DNA from: Acidipropionibacterium virtanenii
Lineage (GTDB): Bacteria; Actinomycetota; Actinomycetes; Propionibacteriales; Propionibacteriaceae
Assembly: GCF_003325455.1 (NCBI RefSeq)
Contig: NZ_CP025198.1
Location: 682,001-746,000, forward strand
DNA: 64,000 nucleotides
Reading direction: 5' to 3'
In this document: one piece after another, positions 25,280 to 34,053 of the stretch
Position numbering within the stretch: position 1 is the stretch's first letter
How the letters are laid out: every line of letters starts with the position of its first letter
The notes under the pieces: generated by a model
What the model saw: the letters and a program-made list of their open reading frames with translations, nothing else
What the model was told of the DNA's origin: nothing
Database searches by the model: none
Program-made: the position numbers and the translations under genes

Positions 25280-26964
25280 ACGTCCGGAAGGCCCCCGTGT
25301 CGCTGCGCACGGTCGCGGCCGGCGTGCTCGCCTCGATGCTGCTGGCCGGCTGCTGGACGGGATCGCGGCCCGGGTCGCCGGAGAACTCGGGGTCGGTCTC
25401 GGCACGTTCCTCGGCATCGGGGCCGAGCGCCGGATCCTGGAGCAGCGCCGACGCCACCCCGGCGTCCGACCCGCCGGTGGCCTCCTTCGATCCCGCGGCC
25501 CACGGGGTGTTCTCCGGCGACACCTCGCCGGACCGCCAGACGTCGGGCTCGGGTACCGGTGCCGGCGTTGCCGGACCGGCCGGCGTCACCTCCCCGCCGG
25601 CGGGATCCGGCGTCGACCGTTACCTCAACTCCACGGTCAGCTGGAAGCCCTGCGGCAAGTACCGGTGCGGCAGCCTGGCGGTGCCGCTGGACTGGAACGA
25701 CCCCGACGGGCCGGCCATCACCCTGCGGATGAAGAAGGCGCCGGCCACCGGAACCCGTCGCGGCACCCTGTTCATCAACCCCGGCGGGCCGGGCTCCTCG
25801 GGCCAGGACATGCTCAACCGCTTCGACGTCTCCGCCTTCCCCGATCACGACGTCATCGCCTGGGATCCGCGCGGATCGGGGGAGTCGACGCCGGTGCGAT
25901 GCGGCAGCGGCGCCCAGACCGACGCCTACTTCAACCTGGACTCCTCCCCGGACGACCAGAACGAGTGGAACGCCCTCACCGCGGGCAACAAGGCCTTCGC
26001 GCAGCAGTGCCGGGCGGCGTCAGGACGCCTGCTGGATCACATCTCCACCATCGACACCGCCCGCGACCTGGACCTGCTGCGCCATCTGGTGGGATCGCCG
26101 AAACTGGACTACCTGGGCATCTCCTACGGCACCTTCATCGGCGCCACCTACGCCGAGATGTACCCGACCCGGGTGGGCCGGATGGTGCTGGACTCGGCGG
26201 TCAACATCACCGACGACGACTCCGTGACCCAGGTGATGGGCTTCGACAAGGCCTTCCGCGCCTTCGCGCAGTGGTGTGCCGAGCACAACGACCAGTGCCC
26301 CCTCGGAGACACCGCCGACAAGGTCATCGACTCCACCACGAGGTTCCTCGACAGGATGGACTCCCGGCCGCTGACCGTCGGAACCAGGAAGCTGACCCAG
26401 AGCCTCGCATCGACCGGTATCGCCTTCTACCTGTACTCGGGAACCGAGTCCTACCAGTACCTGGGCGCCGCCATCACCTGGGCCCAGCGGGGAGAGGGAC
26501 GCTACCTGCTGGCGGCCGCCGACTACCTCAACGGCCGTGATCCCGATTCGGGCAGGTGGGAGTCCTCGGCCTACGCCTTCCCGGCGATCGCCTGCCGTGA
26601 CGAGGCGGATCGTGGGCTCGCCGGCGCCAGGACCCAGTGGACCGCCGACGTCAAGAAGGCACCGATCCTCGGACCGACCTTCGGCGCCTCGCTGAGCTGC
26701 GTCTACTGGAGCGCCCGGCCCGCCGAGCAGATGCGCATCACCGCCTCAGGGGCGGCTCCGATCGTCGTCCTGGGCGTCACCGGGGATCCGGCGACGCCCT
26801 ACGAGCAGGCCCGCTGGATGGCCTCCCAGCTGAGTTCAGGGGTGCTCGTGACATGGCGGGGAGCCGGGCACTCGGCGTGGTCGCTGGGCAACTCCTGCGT
26901 CCACTCGGCGGTCACCGGCTATATCAACTCCGGGCAGGTGCCCTCCGACGGGCTGACCTGCTGA
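25276..26964 (+). CDS. Secreted lipoprotein alpha/beta hydrolase (tripeptidyl-aminopeptidase-like)
   Basis: A 562-residue exported enzyme. The signal peptide ends in a lipobox (LASMLLAGC), giving a lipid-anchored protein after a Ser/Gly/Pro-rich spacer (about 25-115). The hydrolase domain has the oxyanion region FINPGGPGSSGQD, the nucleophile elbow GISYGTF (Ser), and a TAP-like C-terminal domain carrying the acid in GVTGDPATPYEQA and the His in WRGAGHSAWSL. The family trims tripeptides or other N-terminal peptides outside the cell. The ATG overlaps the PSP1 stop. After the stop, 26965-27198 holds no gene. Confidence 0.88.
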   Translation: MNVRKAPVSLRTVAAGVLASMLLAGCWTGSRPGSPENSGSVSARSSASGPSAGSWSSADATPASDPPVASFDPAAHGVFSGDTSPDRQTSGSGTGAGVAGPAGVTSPPAGSGVDRYLNSTVSWKPCGKYRCGSLAVPLDWNDPDGPAITLRMKKAPATGTRRGTLFINPGGPGSSGQDMLNRFDVSAFPDHDVIAWDPRGSGESTPVRCGSGAQTDAYFNLDSSPDDQNEWNALTAGNKAFAQQCRAASGRLLDHISTIDTARDLDLLRHLVGSPKLDYLGISYGTFIGATYAEMYPTRVGRMVLDSAVNITDDDSVTQVMGFDKAFRAFAQWCAEHNDQCPLGDTADKVIDSTTRFLDRMDSRPLTVGTRKLTQSLASTGIAFYLYSGTESYQYLGAAITWAQRGEGRYLLAAADYLNGRDPDSGRWESSAYAFPAIACRDEADRGLAGARTQWTADVKKAPILGPTFGASLSCVYWSARPAEQMRITASGAAPIVVLGVTGDPATPYEQARWMASQLSSGVLVTWRGAGHSAWSLGNSCVHSAVTGYINSGQVPSDGLTC

Positions 26965-27198
26965 GTGCTCGAGGCGTCGTTGAGCTGTCTGCGGGCGTTG
27001 GGCTGTCTGCGGAACCACAGGTGCGACCCGGGTCGTATCCGGTGTCGGTCCGCGGCCAGACCGTGGTCGGGCGTCGTCCTCGCCCCGATCGGACGGTGGT
27101 CCGGGTTTGCGCGGGCCTCCGCGCATTCTTGATCCGCCAACTACCGTTGTCCACATGCCGCCGCCGTGGAGCGGGCGCGGCGCCGAAAGGGGAGAACG

Positions 27199-27528
27199 AT
27201 GGTGGGACCGGGCACGATCGGGGGCCGCTGCCTTCGGCTCGCCGGGGTGCTGGCCATCGTCGTCATCGTCCTGGGCCTCGAATGGGCGTGGCGCAGCCAC
27301 TCCTGGACAAACCTTGAGAAGAGTTCCGGACAGTGCGTCATGGTGGGGACACGCGTCGACAACGGCCGGGTTCCCGTGGTGCCGTGTCACGATTCGGGGG
27401 CCCGGATGGTCCGCGCCGTCATCAGGCTCGACGGGTCCTGCGGCGCCGGGGAGCAGAAGGTCGCCGTCCGCCACGAACTCAGCCACGACACGGGCTACAT
27501 CGGTGCCCTGTGCCTCAGCAATCCGTGA
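27199..27528 (+). CDS. Small membrane-anchored protein with conserved cysteines
   Basis: A 109-residue protein from the ATG at 27199 with AAAGGGGAG upstream. One N-terminal membrane helix (LRLAGVLAIVVIVLGLEWAW) is followed by an extracytoplasmic domain of about 75 residues with four cysteines (GQCVMVG, VVPCHD, DGSCGAG, ALCLSN). Those probably form two disulfides, as in small septum-formation-like secreted domains. I do not recognise a specific family. It has its own promoter region and is convergent with the DUF885 gene. Confidence 0.6.
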   Translation: MVGPGTIGGRCLRLAGVLAIVVIVLGLEWAWRSHSWTNLEKSSGQCVMVGTRVDNGRVPVVPCHDSGARMVRAVIRLDGSCGAGEQKVAVRHELSHDTGYIGALCLSNP

Positions 27529-27629
27529 GGTGCGAGCAGCTTCTGCGGCTCCTCCCCTCCCCTCCGATCCGCTCCGCCGACCGCATCCGTGGGCCTGGGC
27601 AATTGCGTGCTCGAGTATCCTGTGTCCCT

Positions 27630-27699
27630 GCTATGCGCCTCTAACTCCTGCGTTGGCCCTCCTGCTAGAGGGCCAACGCAGGATCAACTGGCGCATAGC
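27630..27699. repeat. Nested inverted-repeat hairpin between convergent genes
   Basis: An inner 16-bp perfect stem (27646-27661 with 27668-27683, loop CTGCTA) sits inside an outer 10-bp perfect stem (GCTATGCGCC at 27630-27639 with 27690-27699). A 6/6 internal loop separates them. It may serve as a bidirectional terminator, but the nesting is more elaborate than usual. Confidence 0.65.
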
Positions 27700-27755
27700 G
27701 AAGGCACAACGAAGGCAAGGTGGGTCATCGTGCCCGGCGGCACGGTTTTCCGGAG

Positions 27756-29474
27756 TCAGCTGAGGATCGCCGATCTCAGCACATCGAGAGGCAGTCCGCC
27801 GAGTGCCAGGGCGCGGGTGTGGAAGTCCTTGAGGTTGAAGCCCGGATCGGCGGCACGGACGGCGTCGCGAAGCTCCATCCAGGTGCGCTCGCCGAGCTTG
27901 TAGGCGGGTGCCTGGCCCGGCCAGCCGAAGTAGCGATTCACCTCGAAGCGGGCCGATCCCTCGTCCATCGAGACGTGGTTGTTGAAGAACGTCCACGCCT
28001 TGTCCCAGTTCCAGACGCCGCCGCCCACCTCGGCGGGGGCGTCGAATCCGCAGTGCAGGCCGATGTCGAGCACCACCCGGGCGGCTCGCATCGACTGGCC
28101 GTCCAGCAGCCCCATGAGGTGGCCGGAATCCCCCATGAAACCGAGATCGCGCATCAGCCACTCGGCGTACAGCGCCCATCCCTCGCCGTGACCGGACGTC
28201 CAGCAGGCGTTGCGCCGCCACGAGTTCAGCTGGTCGTGCTGAGCGATGGCCGAGGAGATCTGCAGATGATGACCGGGCACGCCCTCGTGGTAGACGGTGG
28301 TGAGCTCGCGCCAGGTGGTGAAGGTGTCGACCCCCTCGGGGACCGCCCACCACATCCGTCCCGGGCGGGAGAAGTCGTCGGAGGGGCCGGTGTAGAAGAC
28401 CCCGCCGTCATGGGTCGGGGCGATCATCCCCTCGATGCGCCGGGCCGGGGCCGGGATGTCGAAGTGGGTGCCGTCCAAGGCGGTGATGGCCTCGTCGGCG
28501 CGGGCCTGCATCCACTCTTTGAGGGCCACTGTGCCTGGAATGTCAGCTGTGCCGTGGATCTGGTAGGCGGGGTCGGCGTCGAGGGCCTCCATGGCCTGGG
28601 CGACGTTGGCGCCGGGACGGATGCGCGACGCCGTCTCGCGCTGCATCTCCTCGATCCGGGCCAGCTCCTCCTGGCCCCATCGGTAGGTCTCGGCCAGGTC
28701 GACCGTCGAGCCCAGGAACTCCCGGGAGGCGAGCCGGTAGCGCTGGATGCCGACGGCGTCCTCGTCGGTGGCCTGCGCCTCGATGTCGGTGCGAAGGGCG
28801 GCGGCGGCGCCGGCATATGCCTCCTTGGCGATCTCGACGGCGTCGGCCAGATCCGAGTGAAGGCCGTCGGGAAGCGGGCCGTCGGCCGTGGTGGCGCCGG
28901 CGAGATAGGTGTCGAAGAACCCGCCCGTGGTGATCCAGCCGTCGACCTGGGATGCCAGCAGGCGTACCTGACGCCGGGCGGGCAGGACGCCGGCGTCGAT
29001 GGAGGCGTGCTGGGTGGCGAGCCAGCCGTGGATCGCGGAGGGGACCGCTTTGAGGCGGCGGGTGATGGTCTGCCACTGCTCTGGGGTGTCGGTGGGCATC
29101 GCGTCGTAGACGGCGCGGATCGAGTGCAGACCCGTGTCGATGCCGTTGATGCCCAGCAGGTCGTCGCCGTTGTCGTGGGTCTCGGCCTCCAGGCCGAGGC
29201 GGTTGCGCATCGCGGCGCGGGTGACCCTGTCAATGTCGTCGGCGGGGACGGTCTGGTCGAGCTCGTCCAGAGCCGTCATGGCACGCCGGTAGTGGGCTTC
29301 CTGGCCGGTGGGGGAGAGGTCGTCGTACTCGTCCTGGCGAATGTCCAGGCCCAGGTCGGTGGCGAAGATCGGACTGGCCTCGACGATCGCGTCGTAGTAG
29401 CGCTCTGCGACCTGATCCACCTCGGTGTGCGGGTGGTCGGCGAGCGGTGTGGGGGAGTCATCAGCTGCGGTCAC
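27756..29474 (-). CDS. DUF885 family metallopeptidase
   Basis: A 572-residue cytosolic protein with no signal peptide. The zinc site YHEGVPGHHLQ (HExxxxH type) is at about residues 395-403. The downstream SGHGEGWALYAEWLM is the usual third-ligand region of DUF885. The C-terminal EVNRYFGWPGQAPAYKLGE is also family-typical. The long helical N-terminal half is normal for these oligopeptidases. Reported members are peptidases, but substrates are mostly unknown. Start: the ATG at 29474. Confidence 0.85.
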   Translation of the reverse strand: MTAADDSPTPLADHPHTEVDQVAERYYDAIVEASPIFATDLGLDIRQDEYDDLSPTGQEAHYRRAMTALDELDQTVPADDIDRVTRAAMRNRLGLEAETHDNGDDLLGINGIDTGLHSIRAVYDAMPTDTPEQWQTITRRLKAVPSAIHGWLATQHASIDAGVLPARRQVRLLASQVDGWITTGGFFDTYLAGATTADGPLPDGLHSDLADAVEIAKEAYAGAAAALRTDIEAQATDEDAVGIQRYRLASREFLGSTVDLAETYRWGQEELARIEEMQRETASRIRPGANVAQAMEALDADPAYQIHGTADIPGTVALKEWMQARADEAITALDGTHFDIPAPARRIEGMIAPTHDGGVFYTGPSDDFSRPGRMWWAVPEGVDTFTTWRELTTVYHEGVPGHHLQISSAIAQHDQLNSWRRNACWTSGHGEGWALYAEWLMRDLGFMGDSGHLMGLLDGQSMRAARVVLDIGLHCGFDAPAEVGGGVWNWDKAWTFFNNHVSMDEGSARFEVNRYFGWPGQAPAYKLGERTWMELRDAVRAADPGFNLKDFHTRALALGGLPLDVLRSAILS

Positions 29475-29657
29475 GAGATGACGCTATCGCGCCGGTATGA
29501 CGGGAGAGCGGTGCGACGGGGGAGACATCATCGACGGGATCTGACGCCCACGCAGTGCCCACCCCGGTGGCGACCCACTGATTTCACCTCGTGACGGCGC
29601 GACCGGTATAGTTCTACCGGTTCCTCCAGCGGCTCCCCGGAGCTTGAGGTGGGGCAG

Positions 29658-29730
29658 GCCGTCGTAGCTCAGTCGGTAGAGCGACGCTCTCGTAAAGCGT
29701 AGGTCACGGGTTCGATTCCCGTCGACGGCT
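29658..29730 (+). tRNA. tRNA-Thr (anticodon CGT)
   Basis: A cloverleaf can be drawn. The acceptor stem is GCCGTCG paired with CGACGGC, followed by a T discriminator. The D arm is GCTCAGTCGGTAGAGC. The anticodon stem ACGCT/AGCGT has the loop CTCGTAA, giving anticodon CGT for the ACG codon. The T arm is ACGGG-TTCGATT-CCCGT. CCA is not fully encoded. The 213 bp after it contain only a doubtful small frame (29772-29972). Confidence 0.95.
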
Positions 29731-29943
29731 CCGATGAAACCCCTGGTCAAACGTCATTTGGCTGGGGTTCCGTGATGCCCGGCCCCGGTCGTCGGTCTTG
29801 GATCGGCCCTGTTGGCGAGTACGGCGGGTGCGCCACCTGCAACCAGCCCACGCGAGAGGACGGGACGGGATCACTGCGATTCTCGATGGGGCCGGCACAG
29901 GTTCGGCAGGTGCGTCGCGAGGGGGAAGTGGACATCGTCGAAG

Positions 29944-30198
29944 TCAGTAGTGGTAGCGGGCCTGGAGGATGATCAGGTCATCGCCGTCAACGAGGTAGAC
30001 AAGCCGGTGCTCGTCGGTGATCCGTCTGGACCACGCTCCAGAGGCGCCGTACTTGAGCTGCTCGGGTTTGCCGATACCTTCGAACGGGTCACGCAGGCAG
30101 GCGTCGATGAGCGTGTTGATTCGCTTGAGGATGCGGCGGTCCGCCGTCTGCCAGTGCGTGTAGTCGGCCCAGGCGTCGCGATCCCAGACGAGGCGCAC
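29944..30198 (-). CDS. yoeB: YoeB/Txe-family mRNA interferase toxin
   Basis: An 84-residue toxin from a GTG placed directly after the antitoxin stop. YoeB features are plain: LVWDRDAWADYTHWQ, RILKRINTLIDACLRDPFEG, GKPEQLKYGASGAWSRRITDEHRLVYLV, and the catalytic C-terminal ARYHY. YoeB cuts mRNA in the ribosomal A site. It looks complete. Confidence 0.92.
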   Translation of the reverse strand: MRLVWDRDAWADYTHWQTADRRILKRINTLIDACLRDPFEGIGKPEQLKYGASGAWSRRITDEHRLVYLVDGDDLIILQARYHY

Positions 30199-30450
30199 TC
30201 AGCTCTCCCGGTCCAGGTCGTGAGCCTCGGTGGCTCCGGACCGGGCGCGCTCGTACGCATCCAACAGGCGTCGAGCATTTGCCGGCGACCGGAACAGGTA
30301 CGCGGTCTCCTGCCAGGCCGCGTACTCCTCGGCGGGCATGAGCACCGCGTTGCCGTGCTTGGAGACGATCTCGACGGCCTCGCGATCCTCGTTGACCTTC
30401 TCTATGAGAGGGAACAGTGTCCGTCGTGCCTCACTGGCGCTCAGAGACAT
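30199..30450 (-). CDS. yefM: YefM-family antitoxin
   Basis: An 83-residue antitoxin from the ATG at 30450 (MSLSASEARRTLFPLIEKVN), with GAGGG as ribosome site. It has the Phd/YefM fold (EAVEIVSKHGNAVLMPAEEYAAWQ) and a C-terminal binding tail (LLDAYERARSGATEAHDL). The longer upstream frame crosses the operator. It binds YoeB and represses the operon. Confidence 0.9.
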   Translation of the reverse strand: MSLSASEARRTLFPLIEKVNEDREAVEIVSKHGNAVLMPAEEYAAWQETAYLFRSPANARRLLDAYERARSGATEAHDLDRES

Positions 30451-30479
30451 GAGATGGCCCTCCTTGAATCGTCTCATCC

Positions 30480-30498
30480 GGTACGAGGTTATCGTACC
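30480..30498 (-). promoter_or_regulatory. Probable YefM-YoeB operator
   Basis: Perfect 7-bp arms GGTACGA and TCGTACC separated by 5 bp, 30 bp upstream of the yefM start. Confidence 0.65.
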
Positions 30499-30602
30499 AG
30501 TCGTGCCGTGATGGGCAGGCAACCAGGCCAATGCCTCAAAGCGTGTCGGATGTGGGGGCGTCATTTCCCTCACTTCCTACACATCCTCGGCGAGATCCCG
30601 GC

Positions 30603-31232
30603 TCAGCTGACCTGATGCGACGCCGAACCGGTCTCCCTTCGGGCCTTCTGATAGTGGCGGCGGGCCCTGTTGCGCTCCCCGCACATTGCCTGGCTGCACC
30701 AATGGCGGTTGTGCCGGGGGCTGGTGTCGAGGAACACCCAGCCGCAGGCGGCATCCCCGCACTGCCCGATCCGCCCCGTGTCTGAGGTCAGAAGCGGAAC
30801 CACCTGCCTGGCCAGCCGGCAGCGAATCGTGTTGAGGTCGACGCAAACGTCGCGCCACACCCACCGATTCTTCTCCAGACGCAGCTCCCCGCACCGCTGC
30901 GCCGCCTTGTACGCGTCGTTGATCGCGCTGATCCGGCTCCGTGCACCGAGTACGGTCTCGTACACGGCCTCTCGCAGCGCCACGGCCTCGCCCAGCGCCG
31001 CATCGGCGGCCCTCGGATCCGTGACGGCCTCCTGTCGGATCTCCTCGGCCTCCGCGGCGCCGACGACGCCGGCCAACTCGGCCCAGATCACCAGGTCGCC
31101 GTAGCTCTGGAACAGGTCGGTACGCTTCTCCTCATCCAGCCTCCAGTCGACGGTGTTGACGAAGTCCAGGGCCCGATCCCCGGCGATGAAGCCGAATCGC
31201 CCCCCGACCTCCGTCGTCACATCTGTACTCAC
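30603..31232 (-). CDS. CGNR zinc-finger (ABATE) regulator
   Basis: A 209-residue protein. The N-terminal ABATE domain (FIAGDRALDFVNTVDWR) probably senses a ligand. The C-terminal CGNR zinc finger has the pattern CGDAACGWVFLDTSPRHNRH then WCSQAMCGERNRARRHY and probably binds DNA. Members act as stress or metabolite-linked regulators. It is divergent from the small genes at 31427-31956, whose promoter holds repeated TCACACRTGAT elements that could be its targets. Start: the ATG at 31232. Confidence 0.85.
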   Translation of the reverse strand: MSTDVTTEVGGRFGFIAGDRALDFVNTVDWRLDEEKRTDLFQSYGDLVIWAELAGVVGAAEAEEIRQEAVTDPRAADAALGEAVALREAVYETVLGARSRISAINDAYKAAQRCGELRLEKNRWVWRDVCVDLNTIRCRLARQVVPLLTSDTGRIGQCGDAACGWVFLDTSPRHNRHWCSQAMCGERNRARRHYQKARRETGSASHQVS

Positions 31233-31337
31233 GTCGCATCCTCCTCTCCCGGGCTGCGACCTCGCCCTTCGGGCCGGCGTCGGTCTTCCCCGCCGCAGTC
31301 TGCACGTCCGGAGTCATGTCTGCTCCTATGCGCAGTG

Positions 31338-31415
31338 TCTCACACGTGATCGAGCTCTTGTGCGTGACACGGGATCATGGCAGGCTCTCACACATGATAT
31401 CCGCGTCACATGTGA
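31338..31415 (+). promoter_or_regulatory. Repeated operator-like elements upstream of 31427
   Basis: TCTCACACGTGAT at 31338-31350 recurs as TCTCACACATGAT at 31386-31398 (12 of 13 identical, 48 bp apart). A perfect palindrome, TCACATGTGA, follows at 31406-31415. They lie between the divergent CGNR regulator and the small gene pair, so they may be regulator sites. The rest of the 283-bp gap shows no gene. Confidence 0.5.
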
Positions 31416-31426
31416 GGAGAAATGCC

Positions 31427-31519
31427 ATGAACCCGATCCTGGCCACACGCCGTCCGATCACAACCCTCGAATCCACCGGACGCGATCCCTCACCACCTCA
31501 AGGAACTGACGACAGATGA
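31427..31519 (+). CDS. Possible 30-residue peptide or leader frame
   Basis: The ATG at 31427, after GAGGAGA, opens a 30-codon frame (MNPILATRRPITTLESTGRD...). Its stop overlaps the next ATG (ATGA at 31516-31519). Good ribosome site and coupling support translation, possibly as a leader peptide for the membrane protein. No family is recognised. Confidence 0.4.
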   Translation: MNPILATRRPITTLESTGRDPSPPQGTDDR

Positions 31520-31956
31520 CCAATCCTGAGATCACCCGACACTTCAGCCGACCCCAGACGGTCGACATCCACGGAGTCTCCAACAGCCCCGGCGCATGGG
31601 CCCTCATGCACGACCTCGGCGACGAGAGCTCCGACGAATTCATCATGGTCCCGATCCGATTCTTCACCGGGATCTCCCGCGATCTCGTCTCCGGCGTCAC
31701 ACTGATGAGACGACGGGTCGGCATCGCCCTGCTCCTGCTGCTAGGCGTGGCACTGCGCCTGAGCGGAGTCACCGGAGTCGGGGGCTCGCTCGTCTGGCTG
31801 CACGCCCGCTCGGGCAATCACGCCGCCGGACTCACCGCAGGCACCCGTGACGGGATCATCGCCCTGGCCGCGGCCTCGCTCGTCGCACTGGTGACAGGCG
31901 GGATCCTGGCGAGGAGAGTCCGGCCCCGGCGTCGCAGGAGGCTCGCACATGCCTGA
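31516..31956 (+). CDS. Small membrane protein
   Basis: A 146-residue protein. A polar N-terminal 65 residues (PEITRHFSRPQTVDIHGVSN, then DEFIMVPIRFFTGIS) precede two hydrophobic helices (GIALLLLLGVALRLSGVTGV and IIALAAASLVALVTGGILAR) and a very basic tail (RRVRPRRRRRLAHA). Family unknown. It is coupled to the 30-codon frame and convergent with the next gene. Confidence 0.5.
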   Translation: MTNPEITRHFSRPQTVDIHGVSNSPGAWALMHDLGDESSDEFIMVPIRFFTGISRDLVSGVTLMRRRVGIALLLLLGVALRLSGVTGVGGSLVWLHARSGNHAAGLTAGTRDGIIALAAASLVALVTGGILARRVRPRRRRRLAHA

Positions 31957-32004
31957 CCTCAGCGCGACGGCCGCCCGGGGCCGCCCTCCACCGGTGAGCA
32001 CCGG

Positions 32005-32538
32005 TCACAACCGGAAATGCGTCGCCTGCGGGTCATCGGCCTCGGCCAGTGCGTCGGCCACCGGGATCTTCGGGTACCGGCGCCTCCCCGCCTCGAAGCG
32101 GTGCCGGTTCAGGCGGGACTGAGGCCTGATCCAGCAGCTCTCCCAGTGCTCCTCGTCGGGCACCCGGAGACTGATCCGGATCGCCTGGCCGGGCAGCAGG
32201 GACACGGCCTCGAAGACGGTGACAGGCTGCTCCCCGGCGCCGGGGCAGCGCACCGTCTCCACGCCGTAGGCGGGCCCGGTGCCCACATTGGCCAGCACCA
32301 GATCGGCGCGCACGCTCAGCCAGCCACCTCCCGACCCCTGCCCCTGATCGGCCCCGGAGTCGATCCCGGAGGCGGGGGTCGGCCGCTGCTCCAGCATGGC
32401 CTGGCCGGTCAACGACCACTTCACCCGGGGTCGGCGCCACCACTGCACCAGAGCCACGGCGGCCAGAGCGATGAGGGCGATGAGGGCTATCGCCCAGGCC
32501 ACCGCCACGTACCATGCTCCGGAGTCCGCCCAGTCCAT
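32005..32538 (-). CDS. Membrane-anchored protein of unknown function
   Basis: A 177-residue protein with one N-terminal helix (YVAVAWAIALIALIALAAVA) followed by a basic stop-transfer (WWRRPRVKW). A soluble domain of about 130 residues reads LSVRADLVLANVGTGPAYGV, SLLPGQAIRISLRVP and EEHWESCWIRP. The beta-rich pattern with ANVGTGPA suggests an Ig-like or CARDB-like fold, but no family can be named. Confidence 0.5.
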   Translation of the reverse strand: MDWADSGAWYVAVAWAIALIALIALAAVALVQWWRRPRVKWSLTGQAMLEQRPTPASGIDSGADQGQGSGGGWLSVRADLVLANVGTGPAYGVETVRCPGAGEQPVTVFEAVSLLPGQAIRISLRVPDEEHWESCWIRPQSRLNRHRFEAGRRRYPKIPVADALAEADDPQATHFRL

Positions 32539-32692
32539 GGCTCTATCCTCTCAGGCGGGGGCCGCAGGCGCAGCCCCGACCCGAGCCGGTAACATCGCCA
32601 GCCGGTAACATCATCTGTGCAGTTCTGACCCGGGGCGGATGACGCCAACGACGGGCGCGGCCTCACCCTGGTCCACCCGATCAGGAGGACAC

Positions 32693-34039
32693 ATGTACGA
32701 CAGCATCATCGTCGGAGCCGGTCTGTCCGGTCTGACAGCGGCCACCGATCTCGTCGCGCAGGGGCGTGACGTCCTGGTCCTGGAGGCCCGGGACAGGGTC
32801 GGCGGCAGAGTCGAGAACGCCGGCCTGGCCGACGGCGAGGTTGTCGAACTCGGCGGGCAGTGGATATCCGAGGCCCATGAGCAGATGCGCTCACTCGTCG
32901 CGGAGCAGGGGCTCGAGTTCGCAGGACCCACCAGCGGCGACCTCGTGGTGAAGATGCACGGCACCGTCTCCCAGCTGCCCTCGACGTCTGCGGCCAAGGA
33001 GTCTCTCACCCCATTCGAGTTCGCCGACCTCGGGCAGGGACTGCTGCGCTTCCGTCGTCTTGCCGAGCGGGTCGCCCAGAACCCGGTGTGGACCCAGGCC
33101 AATCGGACCTGGCTCTCCCAGACGCTGGGACAGTGGATCAGCTCGAACCTGCGCACCGACGGCGGTCGTGCCTACTTCACCGCCCTGACCGCCCGGGCCC
33201 TCGACGTCGACCCAGAGTCCGCGGCCCTCATCGACAGCCTCGCCAGGGCCGGCGACGGCGTCGACCTGGAATCCCTGGTGGCCGTGAACGGGGACCTGGC
33301 GCAGCAGCGGGTGAAGGGCGGCGTGGCGCAGGTGGCCGACAACCTGGCCGCCGGACTCGGCGACGCGCTGAGACTCTCGACGCCGGTGGTCGGGCTCATC
33401 CACGAGGCGGACCATGCCGTCGTGGTGACCCGTGACGGCGAGCACCTGGAGGCCCGCACTGTCGTGGTCGCCCTGCCGCCTCGCCTCCTGATCGACCTGG
33501 CCTTCGATCCGCCGCTGCCCGAGGAGCGGGTGGAGTTGGCCGAGAAGGTGCCGCCGGGCAACGTCATCAAGGCCTTCCTGGTCTACGACTCCCCCTGGTG
33601 GCGGCGCAGCGGCGCCTCCGGGCAGATGGGTGCCGACGAGGGGGCGGTGCGGGTGATGTTCGACACCTCGGACGACGCCACCGGCAAGGGCGTCCTGATG
33701 GGATTCTTCGAAGGTTCCGAGGCCTCCGGATACAGCCGGCTGTCGGTCTCGCTGCGCCAGCGGGCCTTCGAGGAGGTCGTCGAAGGGGCCTTCGGCAAGG
33801 CACCTTCCGAACCCGTCGAGTACCTGGACCGCGACTGGCTGTCCGAGCGCTACACCGGCGGCTGCCACGGCGCCCACTTCGCCCCCGGCCTGTGGACCAC
33901 CTCCGGTCCGGTCCTGGCCCAGCCCCTCGACACGGTCTTCTTCGCCGGCGCCGAGTACGCCACCGCCTTCAACGGCTACATGGAGGGTGCGGTGCGCCGC
34001 GGTCACGAGGTGACCGCCGAGGTGACCGCCGCGCTCTGA
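32693..34039 (+). CDS. Flavin-containing amine oxidase
   Basis: A 448-residue FAD enzyme. Start: the ATG at 32693 after AGGAGG. The FAD-binding N-terminus DSIIVGAGLSGLTAATDL and the second dinucleotide motif VLEARDRVGGRVEN are followed by ELGGQWIS. Near the C-terminus are VFFAGAEYATAFNGYMEGAVRRG (FAD-contacting) and GGCHGAHFAPGLW. The layout is that of monoamine or putrescine oxidases. It should oxidise a primary amine to an aldehyde, giving NH3 and H2O2. The substrate cannot be read from the sequence. No linked aldehyde dehydrogenase is present. Confidence 0.88.
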   Translation: MYDSIIVGAGLSGLTAATDLVAQGRDVLVLEARDRVGGRVENAGLADGEVVELGGQWISEAHEQMRSLVAEQGLEFAGPTSGDLVVKMHGTVSQLPSTSAAKESLTPFEFADLGQGLLRFRRLAERVAQNPVWTQANRTWLSQTLGQWISSNLRTDGGRAYFTALTARALDVDPESAALIDSLARAGDGVDLESLVAVNGDLAQQRVKGGVAQVADNLAAGLGDALRLSTPVVGLIHEADHAVVVTRDGEHLEARTVVVALPPRLLIDLAFDPPLPEERVELAEKVPPGNVIKAFLVYDSPWWRRSGASGQMGADEGAVRVMFDTSDDATGKGVLMGFFEGSEASGYSRLSVSLRQRAFEEVVEGAFGKAPSEPVEYLDRDWLSERYTGGCHGAHFAPGLWTTSGPVLAQPLDTVFFAGAEYATAFNGYMEGAVRRGHEVTAEVTAAL

Positions 34040-34053
34040 GCCTGCCGGGGGCA

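Noticed and set aside
29658-29943. tRNA-Thr as an integration site for a mobile element
   Set aside because: No second copy of the tRNA 3' end is seen in the window, and no integrase gene lies nearby.
29772-29972. 66-codon frame with a CxxC (CATCNQP) after the tRNA
   Set aside because: No good ribosome site, no family resemblance, and its end overlaps the convergent yoeB gene. Too weak to call.
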